A stretch of 64,000 nucleotides of DNA from Prescottella sp. R16 (lineage in GTDB: Bacteria > Actinomycetota > Actinomycetes > Mycobacteriales > Mycobacteriaceae), in NCBI RefSeq assembly GCF_030656875.1, contig NZ_CP130943.1:3224001-3288000 (forward strand), given 5' to 3'. Below are positions 28,664-37,746 of the stretch, one piece after another. Both the position numbers and the translations under genes were made by a program. Numbering within the stretch: position 1 is the first letter of the stretch; each line of letters starts with the position of its first letter. The notes below the pieces were generated by a model, which saw only the letters and a program-made list of their open reading frames with translations, made no database searches and was not told where the DNA came from.

Positions 28664-28801
28664 CGGAGCCTCCTACCTGTGAGGGAAACCCCAAGGTAGA
28701 AGTCCGGTGTTGCGTCGGTGCTGCATCCTGTGACCCGCCGGTCAACACTCCCTCACCGGCATGATTCGACGTGGTGAGGGACGAGCAGCAGCGCCCGACG
28801 C

Positions 28802-29977
28802 TCACCCGGCCGGTCGTGCGGCGTCACCTGTCCCCGCGTCGAGAATGCCCTCGTCTCGGCGGGCCGCGAGGACCCAGCTGAGTTCGACGAGAGTGTTCGT
28901 CGACTCGAGCGAGCACGCGGTCAGTTCCTCGAAGCGGGCCAGACGATGGCGCAGGGTGTTCTGGTGGACGACGAGCGCCTGGGCCGTCGCGCGCACGACC
29001 CGATCGTGCTCGAGGTGGGTCCGGACGGTGTCGAGCAGGACCACACCGAAGTCACCCTCGGCGGCAAGCGGCTCGAGATAACGCCGCCGAAGCAACTGCG
29101 TGACCAGCGGCGTACCCGGGATGCCCAGGCGCCAGGACACCGTGCTCGGGTCGTGCAGGCCCGGCGTACCGCCGGGCACGAGTGCCAGGATGCGCTCGGC
29201 CACGGCGGCGGATGCGGCGAGATCGTCCAGCGGGGCGGACGGCCCCACTGCGAGCACGCCCCGGCCCGCGACTTCGCGTGGCACACGGGCCACCAGGGCC
29301 GCGGTGCGCCCGGAAACCTCGGCGACCAGGGCCGCGGCTCCGGGCATCGATCCGTATCTGGCCAGATCCGCGGCCCACCGCTCCCGGGTTCCCGACGTCG
29401 GGTGGCCCAGCACGATGTGGTGGTCTCGGGAGGGATCCACCCCCAGTGCCCGCACCCGGGGCAGCAGAGCCGGATCGGGTGGCGATCCGGCGACCAGGGT
29501 CCGCAGCACGTCGGCCTCCTCCACAGAGCGCCGGACCGCCTCCGGGACGGCGTGTGTGCGGTACTCCTTGACGACGTCGGCGACGAACCAGTCACCGACT
29601 TCCCACAGCAGGTTCGACCCGCGCAGGGTCAGTTCCGCCATCAGCGAATGCTCCCGTGCAATCTCGATGAAGCGGTCGTGGATGGCGTTGAGGCTGAGCC
29701 GATATGCCCGGATGATGTCCTCGATGGCCATGCCCTGCCGGATCCGCTGCCGGGTCGTCCGGCGCGCCTCACCGTCCGGGACGTCTCGCGGCGCCCGCCC
29801 CTCCTCGAGACTCAGCACGCCCCTGGCCACGTTCAGCCGGACGGAGTAGATGAGTTCGTCCCGTCCGACGCTCGCGTAGTCGGGCAGCTCCCGGTAGATG
29901 TCGTCCGCTGCTCGCTGGGCGATCTGCTCCGCCTCGTCGCGTAGCAGGGCTGCGGCAGACTCGAGATTCACGGCCAT
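28802..29977 (-). CDS. PucR/CdaR-type transcriptional regulator
   Basis: A 391-residue protein with a middle GGDEF-like region and a C-terminal HTH of the PucR type (RATAQALVVHQNTLRHRLARFEE). Such regulators sense small molecules and often control divergent catabolic genes. ATG at 29977 follows AGGAGG at 7 bases. It is divergent from the acyl-CoA ligase/transporter pair, starts 126 bases away, and very likely controls it. Effector unknown. Confidence 0.85.
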   Translation of the reverse strand: MAVNLESAAALLRDEAEQIAQRAADDIYRELPDYASVGRDELIYSVRLNVARGVLSLEEGRAPRDVPDGEARRTTRQRIRQGMAIEDIIRAYRLSLNAIHDRFIEIAREHSLMAELTLRGSNLLWEVGDWFVADVVKEYRTHAVPEAVRRSVEEADVLRTLVAGSPPDPALLPRVRALGVDPSRDHHIVLGHPTSGTRERWAADLARYGSMPGAAALVAEVSGRTAALVARVPREVAGRGVLAVGPSAPLDDLAASAAVAERILALVPGGTPGLHDPSTVSWRLGIPGTPLVTQLLRRRYLEPLAAEGDFGVVLLDTVRTHLEHDRVVRATAQALVVHQNTLRHRLARFEELTACSLESTNTLVELSWVLAARRDEGILDAGTGDAARPAG

Positions 29978-30103
29978 CGTCGGCCTCCTGTCCGGTCGGT
30001 GCGCGGACACCCGGCCTTCGTTGTAGTTTTCTCCGATCAGGGTATCGCGAGGTTGGGTGGCGCACCGTAGTAAAACCCTCGATGACCACCGAATATTGGA
30101 GAC

Positions 30104-31738
30104 ATGACATGGATCACAGATGGCGGACCGGCTTCTGTCGTAGTAGAGAAGGATGACGCCGAGAGTTCTCCCCTGGCTGGATCACCCGGCACCTTCGACG
30201 CCCTGTGGACAGTCGCCGTACGAGACCACGGCGCCGGGACCTTCCTCGTGTTCAAGGACGAGGACGGCGCCGTCACCCGGTGGACGTACGCGGAGTTCGA
30301 CGCAGTCGTCGCACGCACCGTTGCCGCCCTGCGCCGTCGCGGCGTCGTACCGGGCGACGGCATCCACCTGTGCCTGCGCAACAGTCCCGCCTTCGTAGCC
30401 CTCTGGCTCGCCGCTGCCCGGATGGGTGCCTGGATCGTGCCGGCGGACCCGAGCGCGTCCGGCCGGGACCTGAATCAGCAGATCGGCCGGACGTCCCCGC
30501 GGATCGGCTTCCACTCGTCGGCGCGCCGGGAGGCCTACCTCGTGGGCGCCGGCGCCCACGGTCTGAGCACGGTGGAGTTGACCGAAACCACCCGAGACGT
30601 CACGGATTCCGCCATCGGGCTGGTCTCCGACGAGTCCGTGACCGCCGAACGGTACACACCCGGTCCAGGCGATCGTCTGGCCGTCATGTTCACCTCCGGC
30701 ACCACGTCCCAGCCCAAGGGCGTCGTGCTGACCCAGGCCAACTACTCCAGAGTGGCCACCACGATGGCGGACGCCGCGGAGCTCCGGGCGGGCGACCGCT
30801 GGCTGGTGACCCTGCCGCTCTTCCACGGCAACGCGCAGTACTACTGTTTCGCGCCGGCCATCGCGGTGGGTGGCGGTGTGGGGCTGACCGCCACGTTCTC
30901 CGCCAGCGGATGGGTCGGTGACGCGATCGAGCTGGGTGCGACACACGCGAGCCTCTTCGCGGCTCCGATGCGGATGATCCTGGCTCGCACGCCCGCCGAC
31001 CAGCCGCCGGCACAGTTGCGGCACGTGTGGTTCGCCCAGAGCCTCGGCGCCGAGCACCACGCCGCCTTCGCCCGCCTGGCCGGATGCTTGCCGCGTCAGC
31101 TCTACGGCATGACCGAGACCGTGCCGGTGGTCAGCTACGATCGCAGCACACCGCCGGTGTCCGACCTGATCGGCACGCCCCTCGACGGGCGGGTCGCCCG
31201 GCTGGTCACACCCGGAACCCTGAACCCGGTATCCCCGGGAGAAACCGGGATGATCGCGGTCGCCGGTAGCCGCGGCGACACCCTGTTCCGGGAGTACCTC
31301 GACGATCCGGCCACCACGGAACGGTCCTTCCACACCGACAAGAACGGCACGGATTGGCTGCTCACCGGCGATCTCGCCGTCGAGACACCCCACGGGTGGC
31401 GTTTCGTGGGACGAGCCGACGACGTCATCAAGGTCGCCGGCGAGAACGTCTCCCTGACCGAGGTCGAGGCGACCGTCGCGCAGGCACCGGGTGTTCTCGA
31501 AGCGGCAGTGCTGGCCCGCCCGGACGAGATCCGCGATCACGTGCCCGTCGCGTACGTGGTGCCCCGCGACCCGTCGAATCCTCCGCATCCCGACGAGCTC
31601 GAGGAATGGGCCACCCGCAACCTCGCCAAGGCCGCTCGCCCCCACGTGTGGACCGTCATATCCGAACTACCGCGCACCAGTGTGGGCAAGATCCGCCGTT
31701 TCAAGCTGACCGACACCGAAGGAGCTGTCACGCGATGA
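30104..31738 (+). CDS. Class I adenylate-forming acyl-CoA ligase (CaiC-like)
   Basis: A 544-residue AMP-forming synthetase. The phosphate loop reads MFTSGTTSQPKGVVLT, the adenine motif LYGMTET, and the late motifs WLLTGDLA, GRADDVIKVAGENVS and the catalytic lysine segment RTSVGKIRRF are all present. It would activate a carboxylic acid as an acyl-AMP and then acyl-CoA; the nearest flavour I recall is crotonobetaine/carnitine-CoA ligase. Start ATG 30104 has GGAG 5 bases upstream. Its stop overlaps the transporter start as ATGA, so uptake and activation of one substrate are probably linked. Confidence 0.82.
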   Translation: MTWITDGGPASVVVEKDDAESSPLAGSPGTFDALWTVAVRDHGAGTFLVFKDEDGAVTRWTYAEFDAVVARTVAALRRRGVVPGDGIHLCLRNSPAFVALWLAAARMGAWIVPADPSASGRDLNQQIGRTSPRIGFHSSARREAYLVGAGAHGLSTVELTETTRDVTDSAIGLVSDESVTAERYTPGPGDRLAVMFTSGTTSQPKGVVLTQANYSRVATTMADAAELRAGDRWLVTLPLFHGNAQYYCFAPAIAVGGGVGLTATFSASGWVGDAIELGATHASLFAAPMRMILARTPADQPPAQLRHVWFAQSLGAEHHAAFARLAGCLPRQLYGMTETVPVVSYDRSTPPVSDLIGTPLDGRVARLVTPGTLNPVSPGETGMIAVAGSRGDTLFREYLDDPATTERSFHTDKNGTDWLLTGDLAVETPHGWRFVGRADDVIKVAGENVSLTEVEATVAQAPGVLEAAVLARPDEIRDHVPVAYVVPRDPSNPPHPDELEEWATRNLAKAARPHVWTVISELPRTSVGKIRRFKLTDTEGAVTR

Positions 31739-33105
31739 CAACTGCGACCACCATCTCCTCGACCCGGCGTAGACGCGCCTTCGTCGGCGCGGTCTCCGGC
31801 CACCTCATCGAATGGTTCGACTACGGCGTCTACGGTTTCCTCGCACTGACCATGGGGCAGTTGTTCTTCGCCTCGGAGTCGCCGGCCGTCAGCCTGCTCA
31901 GCAGCTTCGCCGTATTCGCGTTGAGTTTCTTCATCCGCCCGCTGGGCGGGATCTTCTTCGGACCGATGGCCGATCGGATCGGACGCAAGCAGACGCTACT
32001 CGTCGTCATGCTTCTCATGTCGGGATCCACCTGTCTCATCGGGCTTCTCCCGACGTACGCCAGCATCGGTATCGCCGCTCCGCTGCTGTTGATCCTGCTG
32101 CGCTGCATCCAGGGTTTCTCGGCGGGGGGCGAGATCGGCACCGTGACCAGCTTCGTCGCGGAATACGCGGGTCCTCGTCGTCGCGCCTTCTCGACCAGCT
32201 GGCTCATGGTCACCGCCGTGCTCGGACTGATGCTGGGCAGCCTCGTCGCGAACGGGCTCACCTCCCTCCTCGGCCAGGACGGGATGGCAGCCTGGGGCTG
32301 GCGCCTCCCCTTCCTCCTCGCCGGGCCTCTGGGGTTGGTCGCTGCCTATATCCGGCTCAAGCTCGAGGACAGTCCCGAGTTCCTGGCCCTGCACGCCGCG
32401 GGCGGGCACGAGAAGGCTCCGCTGCGCGAGGCGATGCGCTGGAAGCGCGCGCTCACGATCGTCTTCTTCGTCATCGTCCTGCACTCGTCGATCTTCTATC
32501 TGGTGCTCACCTTCGCATCGACGTTCATGACCAACACGCTCGGCTTCGGCAACTCGACCCGTTTCTGGTACGTCCTGCTCGCCTGCGGGCTGGCCGCGGC
32601 CGTCATGCCGCTCGGCGGTGCGTTCACGGACCGCTACGGGCGCAAGCCGTTCCTGATCGGAGCCGGGCTGATGGCGACCGGTTCGATGTTCTGGTTCTTC
32701 CAGGCCGCACCCGGTGCCACACCCGAGTCGTTCCTGCCGCCGCTGCTCGCGACGGCCGTGTCGTTCGGTCTCTACGTGTCGTCCACCTACGCGACCATGA
32801 CCGAACTGATCCCGACCCGGATCCGGTCCACCGGTATCTCGATCGCCTACAACGTTCCCGTTGCGGTGTTCGGCGGCTGCGCCCCCTTCGTCGCCTCGTG
32901 GCTCATCACCACCACCGGCGACATCACCTCCCCGTGGTACTTCTTCGTCGCGACCGGTCTCGTGTCCCTTGCCGCACTGCTGGTGCTGCACCCGAACGAC
33001 TTCCGTCGCGCCGCAGCCGCCTCGGTGCCCACCTCGTCCACTGGGGAGGCACCGCCGGCTGCCGACTCCCCGTCCGTGCGGCCGACAGCGGAGGCGACGG
33101 CGTGA
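31735..33105 (+). CDS. MHS-family MFS transporter for organic acid or betaine
   Basis: A 456-residue transporter with about 12 membrane segments. The N-terminal SGHLIEWFDYGVYGFLA and the loop RPLGGIFFGPMADRIGRK are typical of the metabolite:H+ symporter (MHS) family, which moves proline, betaine, alpha-ketoglutarate, citrate or shikimate. The start overlaps the ligase stop by 4 bases. Together with the ligase and PucR regulator it forms a small uptake-and-activation module; no downstream catabolic enzyme is present here. Confidence 0.85.
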   Translation: MTTATTISSTRRRRAFVGAVSGHLIEWFDYGVYGFLALTMGQLFFASESPAVSLLSSFAVFALSFFIRPLGGIFFGPMADRIGRKQTLLVVMLLMSGSTCLIGLLPTYASIGIAAPLLLILLRCIQGFSAGGEIGTVTSFVAEYAGPRRRAFSTSWLMVTAVLGLMLGSLVANGLTSLLGQDGMAAWGWRLPFLLAGPLGLVAAYIRLKLEDSPEFLALHAAGGHEKAPLREAMRWKRALTIVFFVIVLHSSIFYLVLTFASTFMTNTLGFGNSTRFWYVLLACGLAAAVMPLGGAFTDRYGRKPFLIGAGLMATGSMFWFFQAAPGATPESFLPPLLATAVSFGLYVSSTYATMTELIPTRIRSTGISIAYNVPVAVFGGCAPFVASWLITTTGDITSPWYFFVATGLVSLAALLVLHPNDFRRAAAASVPTSSTGEAPPAADSPSVRPTAEATA

Positions 33106-33139
33106 ATGCGAGCGTGCCCGGACACGGAGGCGAACGGGC

Positions 33140-34372
33140 TCAGTTCCAGCTGTCCTCGAGCATCCGCGGTTTGCAGGCGGCCCATGCCGAGATCAGGACG
33201 ACGACGACGGCGACACCGAGCAGGGCGAAGGGGGCGCCCCAGCCGCCGGTGGTTTCGTGGAGGACGCCGAACAGCAGGGGGCCGATGCAGGCGACGGTGT
33301 AGCCGAGTCCCTGCGTGAATCCGGAGAGGGCGGCCGATCCGGCGTGGGTGCGGGTGCGGAGGTTGATCAGGGTCAGCGACATCGGGAACGTGCTCGGGCC
33401 GAGGCCGATGACGATCACCCACAGGATCGGTGCCGCCATCGGCGCCACCAGCAGACCGGTGAATCCGATCGCGTACGCGATCGCGCAGCCGACCACGATG
33501 GGGAACGGATTGCGCATCCGCGCGCACACGTTGGGGGCTGCGAACGCCGCGATCAACCCCATGAACGAGAACAGGGCGACCATGCTGCCGCCGAACGATT
33601 CGCTCGCACCGGCCTCGGTGAGGATCGTCGGGATCCACGTGAACATCGAGTACGTGATGAGCGACGTCATCCCGAACATGCCGGCCATGCCCCAGCCGAC
33701 CGGCGACCGCCACGGACGCCCCGACGGATGTGCTTCGGTGGACCCGGACACAGCCGTCGCGGCGGTCGCACCCCGGCCGCGGGCCAGGATCATCAGCCAC
33801 GGCACGGCCGCCGCGAAACCGAGCAGCGACCACACACCGAGCGAGATACGCCAGTCGAACGCGTCCGCGAGCGGCACCGCGACCGTCGCCGGGAGGATCG
33901 TGCCGATCTGCACACCGGTGATGTAGATGGCGCTCACGAGCGCCAGCCGGTCCCCGAAGTATCGCTTGACCAGGGGCGGGATGACGACGTTGCCGATGCC
34001 CATACCGCCGAGGGCCAGTGCCGACAGGGCCAGCAGCGACCACGTGTCCGACATCATCGCACGCGTGAGCATGCCGATCCCGGCCATCATCATGCCGAGC
34101 AGGGCCGTCCACTCGAGACCGAGGCGACGGCCGATCGTGGGGGTGAGGAGACCGAACACCGCGAACAGTGCGGTGGGCAGCATGCCGAACACGCCGACGA
34201 CCGTCGACGAGAAACCGATCTCGTCGCTGATCTGGGAGGCGAGCGGTGTGAACGACGTGACCGCGAGCCGCAGTGTCAACGCCGACATCGCGATCGCGGC
34301 GAACACCAGCAGCCGGCCCTTCAGCAGGGGCTGCGGGCCGGTGGTCGCGGGCGGGGCTGCGGTCACGGTCAT
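33140..34372 (-). CDS. CynX/NimT-family MFS transporter
   Basis: A 410-residue protein with about 12 membrane segments of the CynX/NimT branch (LRLAVTSFTPLASQISDE; YITGVQIGTILPATVAVPL; GLGPSTFPMSLTLINLRTRT). Family members transport cyanate or 2-nitroimidazole; the substrate here is unknown. ATG at 34372 follows GAGGTAG at 8 bases. Divergent from a FadR-type regulator, the presumed controller. It converges on the MHS transporter. Confidence 0.82.
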   Translation of the reverse strand: MTVTAAPPATTGPQPLLKGRLLVFAAIAMSALTLRLAVTSFTPLASQISDEIGFSSTVVGVFGMLPTALFAVFGLLTPTIGRRLGLEWTALLGMMMAGIGMLTRAMMSDTWSLLALSALALGGMGIGNVVIPPLVKRYFGDRLALVSAIYITGVQIGTILPATVAVPLADAFDWRISLGVWSLLGFAAAVPWLMILARGRGATAATAVSGSTEAHPSGRPWRSPVGWGMAGMFGMTSLITYSMFTWIPTILTEAGASESFGGSMVALFSFMGLIAAFAAPNVCARMRNPFPIVVGCAIAYAIGFTGLLVAPMAAPILWVIVIGLGPSTFPMSLTLINLRTRTHAGSAALSGFTQGLGYTVACIGPLLFGVLHETTGGWGAPFALLGVAVVVVLISAWAACKPRMLEDSWN

Positions 34373-34382
34373 GTAGTACTAC
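34373..34382. promoter_or_regulatory. Short palindrome GTAGTACTAC at the transporter start
   Basis: A perfect 10-bp inverted repeat directly before the CynX-type gene start codon, overlapping its ribosome site, in the gap shared with the divergent FadR-type regulator. It could be the operator used by that regulator, but the half-sites are short and chance is possible. Confidence 0.3.
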
Positions 34383-34493
34383 CTCGGTTCGGGGCTGCGG
34401 CGAAAGAAGGGCCGCCAAAATCATAGGATGACCCGATGACTGTGGCAAAGCATTAAAGTGCGGACAGGCCCCGTCCCCACCACCAGGAGCACC

Positions 34494-35174
34494 GTGCAAC
34501 CCGTCCGCCGCAGCACCCTGATCACGCAGGTCACCGAACAACTCCGCGACGAGATCCGCTCCGGACGCTGGCCCGTGGGATCCCGCATCCCCACCGAACC
34601 CGAACTGGCCGAACGCACCGGCACCGGACGCAACACCGTCCGCGAGGCGGTACAGGCCCTCGTCTACTCGGGACTGCTCGAACGCCGGCAGGGATCGGGC
34701 ACGTACGTGCTCGCCGACACCGAGCACACCGCGTCGCTCGGCGCCTACTTCGCCGGCGCCCACCAGCGCGACGTCGTCGAACTACGCCAGTCCCTCGACG
34801 TGACCGCCGCCGGCCTGGCCGCGCAGCGACGCACCGACGACGACATCCGCACCCTACGGGCCCTGCTCGACGCACGGGCCGCGGCCTGGGACGGCACCGA
34901 TCTCCGCGCCGCGGTGGCCGCCGACATGGCCCTGCACCGCGGCATCGTCGCCGCGAGCCACAACCGCGTGTACCTCGAGTTCTACGACTCGCTGCTGCCG
35001 ACCATCGAGGCCACCGTCCTCGAACACGTCACGGCCACCGGCATCGGCTTCCACGACGAGCACACCGACCTGGTCGACGCGATCGTCGACGGCGACACCG
35101 ACCGGGCTCTCGCCACCGCACGCTGCTTCTTCGCCGAACTCCTCGCCGGCTACACGTCCACCGACGAGCGGTGA
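34494..35174 (+). CDS. FadR/GntR-family transcriptional regulator
   Basis: A 226-residue regulator: GntR winged helix at about 5-70 (LRDEIRSGRWPVGSRIPTE; RNTVREAVQALVYSGLL) and a C-terminal FCD effector domain with its histidine/aspartate metal-site pattern (DMALHRGIVAASHN; FHDEHTDLVDAI). GTG at 34494 has AGGAGC 6 bases upstream and is preferred over the GTG at 34458. It is divergent from the CynX-type transporter gene and probably represses it until the transported ligand is present. Confidence 0.85.
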   Translation: MQPVRRSTLITQVTEQLRDEIRSGRWPVGSRIPTEPELAERTGTGRNTVREAVQALVYSGLLERRQGSGTYVLADTEHTASLGAYFAGAHQRDVVELRQSLDVTAAGLAAQRRTDDDIRTLRALLDARAAAWDGTDLRAAVAADMALHRGIVAASHNRVYLEFYDSLLPTIEATVLEHVTATGIGFHDEHTDLVDAIVDGDTDRALATARCFFAELLAGYTSTDER

Positions 35175-35199
35175 GACCACACCTCGACCACAGGCCGGG

Positions 35200-35466
35200 T
35201 CAGGATCGGTGGTGGTGCTCGAGCGCCTCCTGGAGTTCGGCGATCCGCTTGCTCTCCTGAGTGTCCAGTTCCACCATGTCGGCGGCCGTCACGACGTGGG
35301 CGTCGGGTCCGGGGAACACCAGCGCCTCGTGCTCGTCGTGCAGCCATACGACCAGGTACGGCGGCCCACCTTCGGCTCCGCGCACGTCGCGGATCTGCCC
35401 GACCTCGTCGGGTGCCCCGACGGTCGTTCCCTTGACGATGAGCCAGTCTCCCGGTTCGGCGTTCAT
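35200..35466 (-). CDS. DUF1918 small protein
   Basis: An 88-residue protein of the SH3-like DUF1918 family common in actinobacteria (MNAEPGDWLIVKGTTVG; GGPPYLVVWLHDEHE). Function is not known. ATG at 35466 has a GAGG element about 7 bases upstream. It ends 25 bases after the convergent FadR-type gene and marks the right edge of the accessory segment. Confidence 0.8.
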   Translation of the reverse strand: MNAEPGDWLIVKGTTVGAPDEVGQIRDVRGAEGGPPYLVVWLHDEHEALVFPGPDAHVVTAADMVELDTQESKRIAELQEALEHHHRS

Positions 35467-35568
35467 GACGCCCTCCTCGATCGAGTTCGTTGGTGCCGGT
35501 CGAACCACGAATCCAGTATCACCGACACAGGTGCACGGTCAACAGTGGCCGATCCGCTCCGACTCCGA

Positions 35569-36423
35569 TCAGAGGATCAGCCGGATCATCTCGGCGGTAC
35601 GGATCAGCCCGGGCAGCGCCTCGGGTGTGGACCGCGGATGCAGCGTGTGCACCGACAGCCGGAACAGCAAGGCCCGCAACAACATCTGCGGCCACTCCGG
35701 CAGGTCCTCCCACCGTCCGATCAGGCCCTCGTCGGCGCCGCCCCACGACAGGGCGTCGACGACGACGACTCCGGCCGCCCACGCCGCCGGACGCCAGTAC
35801 GGGGTGATGTCGGTAACCCCGGGGGCCGTACTGCCGGTGAACAGGACCGTGCCGAACAGGTCGCCGTGGACGAGCTGATCGGGGGTCTGCACCGGCCTGC
35901 GCAGCGACGCCAGCTGCCCGATCAGTTCGACGCTGCGCTTCGCGTCGGCGGACAGGTCCTCGAGTGCACCGGCGGCGCGGGCGGTGCGCAGCGGCACCGT
36001 CTCCCACGCGGCCCGGTCGGCGGCGACGAACACGTCCACGTCGGCCCACGGTGCAACCGGCGGCTGCGCCAGGAACCGGGGGCGTTCGAGTTGCGCGGTC
36101 GCGGCGTGCAGACGCAGCGACAGCGACACGACCTCGTCGTGACGGGGTTCGGGGGTGCCGGTGAGGAACGTGTCGGCCCGCCACCCTGAGACGACGTAGC
36201 GGCCGTCGGTGGCGCGTACCGGGCGGGCCAGCCGCACCGCGTCCACCGCGAGGGTTTCCCGGACCTTCGCCGACCAGGCGGCCCGTGCGTGGTCGGCGAC
36301 CGGGGTCAGTACGACGTCGCCGAGACGCCAGCCGCCTTCCCAATCCGACCCCAACGCGACCGGCTCGACCTCGCGGAGACCGAAAGTGGAACAGACGTGC
36401 TGGGGTGGTTGTGCTGAGCTCAC
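35569..36423 (-). CDS. TIGR02569-like kinase-fold protein (Rv3205c-like)
   Basis: A 284-residue protein with the late segment QLVHGDLFGTVLF, which resembles the catalytic HGDxxxxN loop of aminoglycoside phosphotransferase-type kinases, although the usual Asn is not evident. The protein matches my memory of Rv3205c, an actinobacterial conserved protein of unknown function. GTG at 36423. It follows moeZ by 106 bases on the same strand. Kinase activity is doubtful given the altered loop. Confidence 0.75.
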   Translation of the reverse strand: MSSAQPPQHVCSTFGLREVEPVALGSDWEGGWRLGDVVLTPVADHARAAWSAKVRETLAVDAVRLARPVRATDGRYVVSGWRADTFLTGTPEPRHDEVVSLSLRLHAATAQLERPRFLAQPPVAPWADVDVFVAADRAAWETVPLRTARAAGALEDLSADAKRSVELIGQLASLRRPVQTPDQLVHGDLFGTVLFTGSTAPGVTDITPYWRPAAWAAGVVVVDALSWGGADEGLIGRWEDLPEWPQMLLRALLFRLSVHTLHPRSTPEALPGLIRTAEMIRLIL

Positions 36424-36529
36424 GGCGGTCAGGCTACCGTCGCGAGCGGTCGGTTCCGGTGAGGCACCCCGGCGAACCCGACAGCGTGACCAGGCTGTGA
36501 CCAGGGCTGCGCGGGCCGGTGCGCCGCGG

Positions 36530-37708
36530 TCAGTACACCGGCAGCGACGGATCCACCTGATGTGCCCACGCGATCACCCCGCCCTGCAGGTGCACGGCGT
36601 CGGCGAACCCGGCCCGCCGGACCGCGGCGAGGGCCTCCGCCGACCGGATCCCGGTCTTGCAGTGCAGCACGATCCGCTTGTCCTGGGGCAGCTCCGCGAG
36701 CGCGTCCCCGGACAGGATCCGGTCCTTGGGGATCAGCGTCGCCCCCGGCAGGTGCACGATGTCCCACTCCACCGGTTCGCGGACGTCGACGATCGCGATG
36801 TCGGCGCCGGACTCGATCAGTTCCCGCAGCTCGGACGGCGTGATCGTCCCGTCGGCCTGGACGTCGGTCTCGGGTACGACGCCGCAGAACGCGTCGTAGT
36901 CGATCAGTTCGGTGACCGGCACCCGGTCGGGGTCCCGGCTGAGCCGGACCTTGCGGCAGCTCATCGCGAGCGCGTCGTAGACCATCAGGCTGCCCAGCAG
37001 CGGCTCCCCGATGCCGGTGATCAGCTTGATCGCCTCGGTCGCCATGATCGAGCCGACGGTACCGGGCAGCACCCCGAGGACGCCGCCCTCGGCGCACGAC
37101 GGGACGGCGCCCGGCGGCGGCGCCTCCGGGTACAGGTCGCGCAGCGTGATCGAACGATCGCCGGGGGCGGCGTCCCAGAACACCGACACCTGCCCCTGGA
37201 AGCGGTAGATCGATCCCCACACGTACGGCCGGCCGGCCAGGACGGCGGCATCGTTGACGAGGTAGCGGGTCGCGAAATTGTCGGCGCCGTCGAGGATCAG
37301 GTCGTACTGCTCGAACAACGCCACCGCGTTGGCCGCCTCCAGCCGGAACTCGTGCAGGCGGACGTCGACGTACGGATTGATCTCGCGGACGGAGTCCCGC
37401 GCACTCCGAGCCTTGGACCGTCCGACGTCGGCGGTGCCGTGGATGACCTGACGCTGCAGGTTCGACTCGTCGACGACGTCGAAGTCGACGATGCCGATCG
37501 TGCCGACACCGGCCGCCGCCAGGTACAGCAGCGTCGGCGCGCCCAGACCGCCCGCACCGATCACCAGCACCCGGGCATTCTTGAGTCGACGCTGCCCGAC
37601 CGTGCCGACGTCCGGAACGATCAGGTGCCGGCTGTAGCGGGCCACCTCGTCACGACTCAGTTCGGACGCCGGCTCCACCAGCGCCGGAAGCGGATTCTTC
37701 GCGGACAC
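36530..37708 (-). CDS. moeZ: MoeZ, ThiF-like adenylyltransferase with rhodanese domain
   Basis: A 392-residue two-domain protein. The N-terminal E1-like part has VLVIGAGGLGAPTLLYLAA and VDESNLQRQVIHG; the C-terminal rhodanese domain has the sulfur-carrying Cys in HCKTGIRSAEAL. In M. tuberculosis MoeZ (Rv3206c) adenylates and thiocarboxylates small sulfur carriers such as MoaD2, CysO and the ThiS type, feeding molybdopterin, cysteine and thiamine synthesis. GTG at 37708 has AGGAG 6 bases upstream. Probably cotranscribed with the HAD gene 38 bases upstream. Confidence 0.93.
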   Translation of the reverse strand: MSAKNPLPALVEPASELSRDEVARYSRHLIVPDVGTVGQRRLKNARVLVIGAGGLGAPTLLYLAAAGVGTIGIVDFDVVDESNLQRQVIHGTADVGRSKARSARDSVREINPYVDVRLHEFRLEAANAVALFEQYDLILDGADNFATRYLVNDAAVLAGRPYVWGSIYRFQGQVSVFWDAAPGDRSITLRDLYPEAPPPGAVPSCAEGGVLGVLPGTVGSIMATEAIKLITGIGEPLLGSLMVYDALAMSCRKVRLSRDPDRVPVTELIDYDAFCGVVPETDVQADGTITPSELRELIESGADIAIVDVREPVEWDIVHLPGATLIPKDRILSGDALAELPQDKRIVLHCKTGIRSAEALAAVRRAGFADAVHLQGGVIAWAHQVDPSLPVY

Positions 37709-37746
37709 ACACGCTCCTGACCTCGACCGGAAAGCTCGCATCCAGC

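Noticed and set aside
28664-28801. GlnR box for the nitrate operon
   Set aside because: Candidates such as GTGAC followed by GTCAAC are one base out of the accepted spacing; I could not support a site by eye.
33106-33139. Terminator between the two convergent MFS genes
   Set aside because: The 34-base gap has no convincing inverted repeat.
13514-35568. Genomic island borders (direct repeats, tRNA, integrase)
   Set aside because: None seen at the edges of the accessory segment; composition is like the rest of the window.
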